DNA of 34,125 nucleotides from DATCLS01 sp035265325 (GTDB lineage: Bacteria; Actinomycetota; Acidimicrobiia; Acidimicrobiales; VFJN01), in NCBI GenBank assembly GCA_035265325.1, contig DATFOS010000050.1, positions 1 to 34,125 of the forward strand. Direction: 5' to 3'. Both the position numbers and the translations under genes were made by a program. The notes below the pieces were generated by a model. That model saw only the letters and a list, made by a program, of their open reading frames with translations. It did not search any database and was not told the DNA's origin. Positions 15,497-23,143 of the stretch are shown piece after piece. The stretch's first letter is position 1; each line of letters begins with the position of its first letter.

Positions 15497-15650
15497 AGCC
15501 CCGCAACGATAGTCACGCCGGATCACCCAGCGCGCACGCACGACCACCGAACACGTGCATCGACGCCGCCGACGGAGTAGACCGGTGGTGCGGACGAAGC
15601 TGCGGCTGGGGTGCCCTTCGGTCGCGAGGACAGGGCAGGGGGCGCCGGTG

Positions 15651-18600
15651 ATGCGGCGCCCCAGCGGGCCGGGAGATGACGGCGTGGGGCAGCGCGGGGA
15701 CTGGACCGGGCGGGTGGCGGCGGTCGCGCTCGGCCTGCTCGCCATCGGACTGGTGGCGTGTTCGCCGAGCCCGAGCGGGGCGCCGGAGGCATCGCCGACG
15801 TCGGTGGGCTTCCCGCAGACCGTGGTAGGCCAGGACGCCACACAGGACGTCGGGATCACGAACGTCGCCCCGTCGGGAACGCTGACCATCGAGTCCACGG
15901 GCATCGCCGGCGACGACGCCGCCATGTTCGCCGACCGGTTCGACGACGACTCGTCGGTGGCCCTGTCCCCCGGGCAGTCGACCACCGTCACCGTCGTGTT
16001 CTCACCCACGGCCGCCGGGGCCCGGTCGGCCACCCTGCGCGTGAACCAGTCCGGGAGCGGCGATCTCAGCATCCCGCTGTCGGGCACCGCCATCGACGCC
16101 GACCCGGGCACCCGGCCGCTCGTCGCCTCGCCCGCCTCGCTGAGCTTCCCCGGCACCACCGTGGGCCAGTCCGCCGCCCTCGATGTCACGTTGCGCAACG
16201 GGGCGTCGAGCGGTCCCATCGACGTCACTTCGGTCGCCGTGTCCGGGACCGACGCCACGATGTTCACCACGAGCTTCCGTGGCCCGGTGACGCTGCAGCC
16301 CGCGGCGTCGGTCACCGTGCGGGTCACCTTCTCGCCCACCGCCAGCGGCGCCCGGTCGGGCACGCTCGCCGCCACGCACACGGGCACGAACTCGCCACTG
16401 CCGATCGCCCTGTCGGGGCAGGCGAGGCTGCCGGCGCCCGGCGTGGTCCTCCACCGGGTCAACGCCGGCGGGCCGGGGCTCCCTGGCACGCCGCGCTGGT
16501 CGCCGGACACGGACGCCACCCCGTCGCCGTACGCCAACGCATCGGCCACGGGGAACACGGTGTCGGCCTCGAGCGCGGCCGTCGACCTCTCCGACGAGTC
16601 GGTCCCCGCCGACACCCCGGTGGAGGTTTTCGGGACCGAGCGCTGGGACGCCCCGGCGGCACCCGACCTCACGTACGCCCTGCCGGTCCCGGCCGGCTCG
16701 CAGGTCGAGGTGCGCCTCTACCTCGCCGAGACGCACGCCCCGGCGCAGGTGGTCGGCGGGCGGGTCTTCGACGTCGAGGTCGACGGCACCACCAGGTTCC
16801 GCGACGTCGACGTGTTCGCCCGGGCCGGCGCCAACCGGGCGCTGGTGCTGTCGACGCCGGTCGTGTCCGACGGGACCGTCGACGTGCAGTTCGTGCCCGG
16901 CGTCGGCAACCCGGCGGTCAAGGGCGTCGAGGTCGTGACCGCCGACGAGACGGTCCCGCCGTGGCCGGCCGCCTCACCGACGGCGGTGGACTTCCCCGAC
17001 GCCGTCGTGCGCCAGCCCCAGACCCAGGACGTGACGGTCACCAACCTCGGCACCTCGGGCTCGCTCACGCTGTCGTCCACCAGCATCTCCGGGACCGGCG
17101 ACGAGCTCTTCGCCGACGGGTTCCACGACGGCTCGCCGGTCACCCTGGCGCCCGGCGCGTCGACCACGATCCCGGTCACCTACCTGCCGACGGCCACCGG
17201 CTCGCACGCGGCCACGCTGACGGTGACCCACTCCGGCGCGGGCTCGCCGCTCGTGATCCCCCTCACCGGCACGGCGCTTGCGCCGGCCGGCGGGAGCACC
17301 GGCCCCTCCTTCGGCCGCACGACGCTGTCGGGGGCCGGCGTGAGCAACCCGACATCGCTGCAGTTCGGCCCCGACGGCCGGCTCTACGTGGCGCAGTTCG
17401 ACGGGACGATCCGGGTGCTCAGCGTGGCCCGGTCCTCGACCGGCCAGTACGCGGTGACCGCCGCCGAGTCCATCGGGCTGATCCGGGCCATGGCCAACCG
17501 CGACGACAACGGCGCCCTCAACGCCTCGGTCACCGGCCGGCTGGTCACCGGCCTCCTGGTCACCGGCACGGCCCAGAGCCCCACGGTCTACGCGGTGTCG
17601 TCCGACCCCCGCATCGGCGCCGGGACGGACGGCACCGACCTGAACCTCGACACCAACTCCGGCGTGCTGTCCCGGCTCACGACGTCCGGCGGCACGTGGC
17701 AGAAGACCGACCTGGTGCGGGGCCTGCCCCGGTCGGAGGAGAACCACACGGGCAACGGCCTGGCCGTCGACCGCGCCACGGGCGACCTGCTCATCGCCTA
17801 CGGCGGCAACACGAACAAGGGCGCGCCGTCACACAACTTCGCCTACCTGCCGGAGTACGCCCTGTCCGGCGCCATCCTCTCGGTCGACCTCGGCGCCATC
17901 GGCAACACGACCTACGACCTGCCGACGCTCGACGACGAGGACCGGACGGGCACCGCGGACGCCAACGACCCGTTCGGGGGCAACGACGGCAAGAACCAGG
18001 CCCGGCTCGTGCCCGGTGGGCCGGTGCAGGTCTACGCCCCCGGGTTCCGCAACCCCTACGACCTGGTCAGCACGGCCGCCGGCAACCTCTACACCATCGA
18101 CAACGGCGGCAACGCCGGATGGGGCGGAGCGCCGGTGCCCGACGACATGACCGGTGCCTGCAGCAACGGCCCGGTCGAGACGAGCGACACGGACGGCGAC
18201 TCGCTGATGCGCATCCCCGGCCCCGGCTTCTACGGCGGCCACCCCAACCCGACGCGGGCCAATCGGGCCAACACTTTCAACCCCCGCAACCCGCAGTCGC
18301 CGGTGGCCACGGCCTCCCCGGTCCAGTGCGACTACCGCAACGAGACGGCCCGGGGCGCCATGACAAGCTTCGGCTACTCCACCAACGGCCTCGACGAGTA
18401 CACGGCGTCGGCCTTCGACGGTGCCATGCGCGGCGACCTCCTGGCGGCCTCCTACGACGACTCCATCCGGCGGATCGAGCTGAACGCCGACGGCACGGGC
18501 GTCCTCTCGAACACCGTGCTGTTCTCGAACGCCGGCGACCTGCCGCTCGACGTCACCGCGCTCGGCGACACCGACCCGTTCCCCGGCACCGTGTGGGTCG

Positions 18601-20453
18601 CCGACTTCCTGGGCAACGCTCTCAACGTGTTCGAGCCCGACTCGGTCGCCTGCACCGGCGCCGCCGACCCGGCGCTCGACGAGGACGGCGACGGCTTCGA
18701 CAACGCCGACGAGACGGACAACGGCACCAATCCGTGCTCGTCCGCCGACGTGCCGCCCGATGCCGACGGCGACCACACGTCGGACGGTAACGACGCCGAC
18801 GACGACAACGACGGGCTCCCCGACACCTCCGACCCGTTCGCGGTCGACGCCCTCAACGGCCGGGGGTCCGCGGTGCCATCGGTGTTGACCTGGGACAACG
18901 ACGCCCCGCCGCCCGGCGGCCTGCTCGGCATGGGGGTCACGGGCCTGATGACCGACGGGACGAGCGACTACGCCAGCCTCTTCGACGCCACCAAGATGAC
19001 GACCGGCGGCGCCGCCGGCGTGGTGACGGTCGACGAGGCGGGAGACGGTGACGCCCTCGGGGCCGCCAACACCCAGCACTACGGCTTCCAGCACGGGGTC
19101 GACGTGACGGGCACCAGCCCGGCCTTCGTCGTGCACACCCGCCTGCCGGCACCGTTCTCGGGCACCACGCCCACCGGTGACCAGTCCTACGGCGTCCACT
19201 TCGGCACCGGCACCCAGGACGACTACGTCAAGCTGGTGATCGCCGCCAACAACGGCGCCGGCGGCTTCCGGCTGGTCGACGAGCAGGGCGGCACCCCGTC
19301 GACCGTCACGGTGCCCGGCCCGGCCTGGCCGGGCCCGGGCGCCGTCGACCTCTACCTCCGCGTCGACCCGGCGTCACACACGGTGCAGGCCAGCTATGCG
19401 GTCGACGGGGCCGCGCCCGTGGCCGTCGGCGGCCCCCGGACCGTGCCCGCCGCGTGGTTCACCGGCACCACGGCCCCGGCCGTGGGCCTCATCTCCACGT
19501 CGACGGGGGCGGCGCCGCCGTTCCCGGCCACCTGGGACTTCCTCGAGGTGCAGCCGGCCGGCCAGGCGTCCCTCACCCCGTCGACCGCCGTGGCCGTCGG
19601 CGCCTCCGGCCTGAACTCGAGCACCTACGAGAGCGGGTCGTTCCGGGTCACCAACACCTCGGCCGGCGGCCAGCAGATCGCACGCGTGCGCGTCGACCTG
19701 TCGACCAGCCTGCTGCCCGACCTGGTCTTCGACCCCAGCGGCACGGCCGGCGACACCGTGAGCAAGGGCTTCACGGTCGACACCGACCCCGGCCTCGGCA
19801 CGATCGGCCACCAGTTCACCGGCAGCCACGACGGCGGCTACGACGCCCTCGACGCCACCTTCACCGACTTCGGGCCGGGCGAGGCCCTCGCGTTCTCCGT
19901 GGACGTCGACCCCACGAGCATCAGGGGGTCGTCACAGCCGGGGCCGGGTGAGTCCGGGAGCGTCTCGGGCCTGGAGCTGACGGCGGCCACCGTGACCGTG
20001 ACCTACGAGGACGGCACGTCCCAGTCCGGGCGCCTCTTCCGCAGCCCGGGCAGCCTCGGCCAGTCACAGGCCCGCCTCGACGGCGTGGCCCGCCCGGCAC
20101 CGGGGGTCACCGTGGTCGGGGTGCCGACGCCCGCGACCGTGTCCCAGGCCTCACAGGCCGTGCGGGTCACCGCCCCGGCGGGCGCCTCGGTGCGGCTCCT
20201 GGTGGCGGAGGGCGCGCTGTTCACCGCCGGCGTGCCCGGCGGGGGCGCCGACCTCGACCCCTACGAGGCCAACAGCGTCGTGGCCGTCGCCGAGACCTCG
20301 GCCACGATCGGCGCCGGCGGCTCGGTCGACGTCCCGGTCACGCTGACGTCCACGGTCGGCGGCGGCGGGAACAACCGGCTGGTGGCGGTCGTCGACACCC
20401 CGGGCGCCACCGGGCCGACGTCGGCGGTGGCCGTCGTCCAACTCGGCCCCTGA
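15651..20453 (+). CDS. Large multidomain surface lipoprotein (ASH repeats, malectin, sugar-dehydrogenase-like propeller, TSP3)
   Basis: A 1600-residue exported protein. A signal peptide with lipobox LVAC (Cys37) predicts lipid anchoring outside the membrane. In order: two ASH/choice-of-anchor-D type beta-sandwiches (about 47-147 and 160-259, each starting SPxSxxFP), a malectin-like carbohydrate-binding domain (263-431, with VVLHRVNAGG and VKGVEVV), a third ASH repeat (443-544), a beta-propeller like PQQ-dependent soluble glucose dehydrogenases (554-997; FGPDGRLYVAQFDGTIRVL, APGFRNPYDLV), Ca-binding thrombospondin type 3 repeats (1011-1068, DEDGDGFDN and DADDDNDGLPD), a lectin/LamG-like sandwich (about 1093-1304) and a beta-rich tail. 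The start at ATG-15651 follows a purine-rich AGGGGG; a GTG at 15648 is adjacent. A role in sugar binding or oxidation, or adhesion, is plausible but inferred from domains only. Confidence 0.85.
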   Translation: MRRPSGPGDDGVGQRGDWTGRVAAVALGLLAIGLVACSPSPSGAPEASPTSVGFPQTVVGQDATQDVGITNVAPSGTLTIESTGIAGDDAAMFADRFDDDSSVALSPGQSTTVTVVFSPTAAGARSATLRVNQSGSGDLSIPLSGTAIDADPGTRPLVASPASLSFPGTTVGQSAALDVTLRNGASSGPIDVTSVAVSGTDATMFTTSFRGPVTLQPAASVTVRVTFSPTASGARSGTLAATHTGTNSPLPIALSGQARLPAPGVVLHRVNAGGPGLPGTPRWSPDTDATPSPYANASATGNTVSASSAAVDLSDESVPADTPVEVFGTERWDAPAAPDLTYALPVPAGSQVEVRLYLAETHAPAQVVGGRVFDVEVDGTTRFRDVDVFARAGANRALVLSTPVVSDGTVDVQFVPGVGNPAVKGVEVVTADETVPPWPAASPTAVDFPDAVVRQPQTQDVTVTNLGTSGSLTLSSTSISGTGDELFADGFHDGSPVTLAPGASTTIPVTYLPTATGSHAATLTVTHSGAGSPLVIPLTGTALAPAGGSTGPSFGRTTLSGAGVSNPTSLQFGPDGRLYVAQFDGTIRVLSVARSSTGQYAVTAAESIGLIRAMANRDDNGALNASVTGRLVTGLLVTGTAQSPTVYAVSSDPRIGAGTDGTDLNLDTNSGVLSRLTTSGGTWQKTDLVRGLPRSEENHTGNGLAVDRATGDLLIAYGGNTNKGAPSHNFAYLPEYALSGAILSVDLGAIGNTTYDLPTLDDEDRTGTADANDPFGGNDGKNQARLVPGGPVQVYAPGFRNPYDLVSTAAGNLYTIDNGGNAGWGGAPVPDDMTGACSNGPVETSDTDGDSLMRIPGPGFYGGHPNPTRANRANTFNPRNPQSPVATASPVQCDYRNETARGAMTSFGYSTNGLDEYTASAFDGAMRGDLLAASYDDSIRRIELNADGTGVLSNTVLFSNAGDLPLDVTALGDTDPFPGTVWVADFLGNALNVFEPDSVACTGAADPALDEDGDGFDNADETDNGTNPCSSADVPPDADGDHTSDGNDADDDNDGLPDTSDPFAVDALNGRGSAVPSVLTWDNDAPPPGGLLGMGVTGLMTDGTSDYASLFDATKMTTGGAAGVVTVDEAGDGDALGAANTQHYGFQHGVDVTGTSPAFVVHTRLPAPFSGTTPTGDQSYGVHFGTGTQDDYVKLVIAANNGAGGFRLVDEQGGTPSTVTVPGPAWPGPGAVDLYLRVDPASHTVQASYAVDGAAPVAVGGPRTVPAAWFTGTTAPAVGLISTSTGAAPPFPATWDFLEVQPAGQASLTPSTAVAVGASGLNSSTYESGSFRVTNTSAGGQQIARVRVDLSTSLLPDLVFDPSGTAGDTVSKGFTVDTDPGLGTIGHQFTGSHDGGYDALDATFTDFGPGEALAFSVDVDPTSIRGSSQPGPGESGSVSGLELTAATVTVTYEDGTSQSGRLFRSPGSLGQSQARLDGVARPAPGVTVVGVPTPATVSQASQAVRVTAPAGASVRLLVAEGALFTAGVPGGGADLDPYEANSVVAVAETSATIGAGGSVDVPVTLTSTVGGGGNNRLVAVVDTPGATGPTSAVAVVQLGP

Positions 20454-20795
20454 CAGTGATGACGTGTGGGGGCGGCGCCGACGGTGCGGGTCGCCCGGAG
20501 GCCTGCGGATCCGTGCTCGTCGGTCCTCGAGCCCGGCAGTGCTCGACGCTCGTGCATGGCAACCGTCAGTGGCCAGCGCGGTGCAGGTGTCCTGCGCCGG
20601 CGACCAGTAGGTGACGGCGACCTCGGGCCGGCGGGCCACGTCCCGGGTGGCGCGGCAACGAGATGGCGAGGGCGCCCTCGGCGGTGGCGGCCGATTCGAC
20701 GACCTCGGCCGGCCGCATCGAAAGCCGCGCTCGGGGCAACGCCCACCCCCGACGCCGGCCGAGCGGGATGCCCGCCGGAGCGGCAAGATCCAGGC
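20454..20795. other. Intergenic region without a recognisable gene
   Basis: These 342 bases lie between the lipoprotein stop and the P450 start, both on the plus strand. Open frames exist on both strands, but their translations show no family motif and are Arg/Pro-rich. It should contain the end of the lipoprotein transcript and the P450 promoter; I found no strong hairpin with a T tract and no convincing -35/-10 pair. Confidence 0.5.
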
Positions 20796-22007
20796 ATGCC
20801 CGATCCCGTCACCTCCGGTCCGGCCGAGGTCGACCCGGTCGCCTACCTCACGGACGGCGACGCCGAACTGCGCCGGTGTGCGGCGCGCCACTGGTGGGCG
20901 CGGGGGGTGGACCACCACGGGCACCCGATGCCGGTGGTGCTCGGCTGGGAGGCGAACCGCGAGACGCTGTCCGACCGGCGCCTGTCGCCGCGGTCCTTCG
21001 TCGACGACATGATCGACAGCGGGCTCTCCCCCGCCACCGCCGCCCAGATCGCGCCGCTGTTCAGCCGGCACGGCGCGGAGCACCGTCGCCTCCGGGGAGT
21101 GCTCGCCACCGCGTTCACCCCGCGGAGGGTGGAGCAGCTGCGTCCCGTCGCGCGCTCGATCGCGGAGCGCCTCGCCGACGGTATCGAGGCGGCCGGCGGC
21201 GCGTGCGAGTTCGTGGCCGCGTTCGCCGAGCCGCTCCCGCCGGAGGTGTTCGCCATCCTGTTCGGCCTCCCGGTGGAGGACCGCGACCGGATGGCCCGGT
21301 GGGCAGCCGCCATCGCCCGGGCCTTCACGCTGCAGATGGGGGTGGAGGACGTCGAGGTGGTCGAGGCCGCGGCGGGCGAGATGCGCGCGTACGGCCACGA
21401 GCGCATCGCCGCCAGCCGAGCGGCGCCGGGCGACGACCTCGTGACCCGCCTCGTGGAGGCCGAGGTGGACGGCGAGCGGCTGTCCGACGACGACGTGATC
21501 GCCATGATCACGGGGTTCGTGTTCGCCGGCGCCGAGACCACGCGGCGCCAGCTCACGGCGGCCGTCGCCGTCCTCGCGGAGCACCCGGCGAGCTGGGAGC
21601 GCCTGGCCGCCGACCCGGGCCTCCTGCCGACGGCGGTCGACGAGGTCCTGCGGTTGCGTCCGATCGTGCCCGGTCTCACCCGCCGGACCGAGGAGCCGTT
21701 CGACCGCGAGGACTTGGCTGTCCAGCCCGGCGGCCGGTTGCTCCTCTGGTTCACCACCGCCAACCGAGACCCCGCCCGGTTCGAGCGGCCCGACGAGTTC
21801 GAGATCGACCGCTCCGAGGCCCACGCGCACGTGACGTTCGGGTGGGGACCACATCTGTGCGTCGGCGCTGGCCTCGCCCGCCTCGAGCTGGCCGAGGCGC
21901 TCGGCGCGCTCACCGCCCGGTTCGCACCGCCGGTCGTCGAGGAGTCGGGCCCGATCGGCGGTCTCGGGGCCCCCGACTGGCTCCGGGCCCGCTTCCCCCG
22001 ACGCTGA
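20796..22007 (+). CDS. Cytochrome P450
   Basis: A 403-residue soluble bacterial P450. The I-helix oxygen-activation motif is FAGAETTRR (Glu-Thr-Thr variant of the usual Asp/Glu-Thr-Thr), the K-helix ExxR is DEVLRLRP, the meander has NRDPARFERPDEFEIDR, and the haem loop is FGWGPHLCVGAGLA with the thiolate Cys355. The C-helix segment HRRLRGVLATAFTPRRV is typical of CYP families of actinobacteria. The length and absence of a membrane anchor fit a class I enzyme needing ferredoxin and a reductase, neither of which is adjacent. The ATG at 20796 gives the natural N-terminus; the frame is open further upstream but the extension is low-complexity. The substrate is unknown. Confidence 0.93.
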   Translation: MPDPVTSGPAEVDPVAYLTDGDAELRRCAARHWWARGVDHHGHPMPVVLGWEANRETLSDRRLSPRSFVDDMIDSGLSPATAAQIAPLFSRHGAEHRRLRGVLATAFTPRRVEQLRPVARSIAERLADGIEAAGGACEFVAAFAEPLPPEVFAILFGLPVEDRDRMARWAAAIARAFTLQMGVEDVEVVEAAAGEMRAYGHERIAASRAAPGDDLVTRLVEAEVDGERLSDDDVIAMITGFVFAGAETTRRQLTAAVAVLAEHPASWERLAADPGLLPTAVDEVLRLRPIVPGLTRRTEEPFDREDLAVQPGGRLLLWFTTANRDPARFERPDEFEIDRSEAHAHVTFGWGPHLCVGAGLARLELAEALGALTARFAPPVVEESGPIGGLGAPDWLRARFPRR

Positions 22008-22051
22008 CAGGCGGCTCGCCGTAGCAGCGACGCACCGCTCCCACCGTCCGC

Positions 22052-22096
22052 CCCGCGCGTTCCCACCACGACGAGGTCGGCGCCGATGCGCTCCGC
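22052..22096 (-). pseudogene. Universal stress protein (UspA) relic
   Basis: Read on the minus strand, these bases encode AERIGADLVVVGTRG, the beta-4 strand and first half of the ATP-loop of UspA domains. The next residues (ADGGSGASLLRRAACQ) vaguely follow the normal G-x2-G-x9-G-S pattern but lack the correct glycines. No UspA N-terminal half is recognisable upstream in any frame, so only a fragment remains, lying in the 287-base gap between the P450 gene and the form II coxM gene. The rest of that gap holds a hairpin at 22233-22260 and nothing else I recognise. Confidence 0.5.
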
Positions 22097-22232
22097 CTGC
22101 CGGCGCCGCCGCGGCGGCGGGCGATCCGCCCACGCAGACCTGCGCCGCCTGGGAATTCGAACGCGGTGCCGAACCGGGCGCAGCGCCGGCGTAGTCGGGA
22201 GGACCCGTGGGCCTCGGCGCGGACGGCGTGGA

Positions 22233-22260
22233 CCATGCCGGCGCCGGGGCGCCGGCATGG
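22233..22260. terminator. Perfect 12-base-pair hairpin after the form II cox operon
   Basis: CCATGCCGGCGC (22233-22244) is repeated inverted at 22249-22260 with a four-base loop. It lies 35 bases beyond the stop of the leftward coxM gene and downstream of the rightward P450 gene, so it could end both transcripts. There is no T tract on either side, so a bidirectional hairpin terminator is likely but not certain. Confidence 0.5.
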
Positions 22261-22294
22261 CCCGTGCGTATCTGGTGGGTGAGCGGGGCCCGCC

Positions 22295-23143
22295 CTACGC
22301 CGGCCGCGCCGCTTCGAGGGCCCGGCGCACCAGCACCTGCGCCAGGTGGCGCCGGAACTCCGGCGAGGCGTTGATGTCGCCGGGCGGGTCGGTGCCCTCG
22401 GCGGCCCGGGCGGCGGCGTCGGCGGCCGGCGCGCCCTGGCGCAGGGCCTCCTCGACGCCGGCGGCCCGCAACGGGACCGAGCCCATGTGCACGAGGCCCA
22501 CGCCCGGCCCGCCGCCGTCCCCATTGGCGGCCATCACCGCCGCCACGCCGACGATCGCCCAGTCCTGCGCCCGGCGGTTGAACTTCTGGAACGCCCACGG
22601 GGCCCCGTCGGTGGCCGGCACGCGGATCTCCGTGAGCAGCTCGTCGCTGCCGAGGGCCGTCTCCAGGAAGCCGGTGAAGAACTCATCGACGGGGATGCGG
22701 CGCTCGCCGCCCTGCCCCCTGGCCACGAGCGTGGCCCGCAGCGCCAGGAGCGCGGCGGGGAGGTCGGACGCCGGGTCGCCGTGCGCGATCGACCCGCCGA
22801 TCGTCCCCCGGTGCCGCACCTGGGGGTCGCCGACCTGTCCTGCGGCCTCGGCGAGCAGCGGCGCGCGCCGCCGGAGCACGTCCGACGTGGCCACCTCGTG
22901 ATGCCGGGTGAGGGCGCCGACGACGACCTCGCCGGTGCCGTCGCCGGCCTCGCGGACGTACGCCAGGTCCCGCAAGTTGCCGATGTCGACGAGCATGGCC
23001 GGCTGGGCCAGCCGCAAGCGCATGAGCGGCAGCAGGGAGTGGCCGCCGGCGAGGAGCTTGGCGTCGTCACCGTGCTGCGCGAGCAGCGCCACCGCCTCGT
23101 CGGCCGACGAGGCCGGGGCGTAGTCGAAGCCGGCGGGGATCAT
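22295..23143 (-). CDS. Form II molybdenum hydroxylase, FAD-binding medium subunit (CoxM-like)
   Basis: A 282-residue FAD-binding subunit of the xanthine oxidase/CO dehydrogenase family. It shows the two FAD signatures AGGHSLLPLMRLRLAQP (about residues 32-48) and TIGGSIAHGDPASDLPA (about 113-129), and the C-terminal CO_deh_flav_C domain. It would pass electrons from the [2Fe-2S] subunit to FAD and then to quinone or another acceptor. It is the last gene of a leftward S-L-M operon; its ATG overlaps the large-subunit stop by four bases (ATGA). The S-L-M gene order is the one described for form II sets, in contrast to the M-S-L order of form I found further right in this window. A TAG stop at 22295 is followed by the hairpin at 22233-22260. 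Confidence 0.9.
   Translation of the reverse strand: MIPAGFDYAPASSADEAVALLAQHGDDAKLLAGGHSLLPLMRLRLAQPAMLVDIGNLRDLAYVREAGDGTGEVVVGALTRHHEVATSDVLRRRAPLLAEAAGQVGDPQVRHRGTIGGSIAHGDPASDLPAALLALRATLVARGQGGERRIPVDEFFTGFLETALGSDELLTEIRVPATDGAPWAFQKFNRRAQDWAIVGVAAVMAANGDGGGPGVGLVHMGSVPLRAAGVEEALRQGAPAADAAARAAEGTDPPGDINASPEFRRHLAQVLVRRALEAARPA

Noticed and set aside
15497..16672. Upstream extension of the glycosyltransferase frame by nearly 400 residues
   Set aside because: It runs antisense to the lipoprotein ASH/malectin region and has no homology; it is an open shadow.
21520..21550. Glutamate in the P450 I-helix AGAETT as a defect
   Set aside because: Glu in place of Asp before Thr-Thr is common among bacterial P450s.
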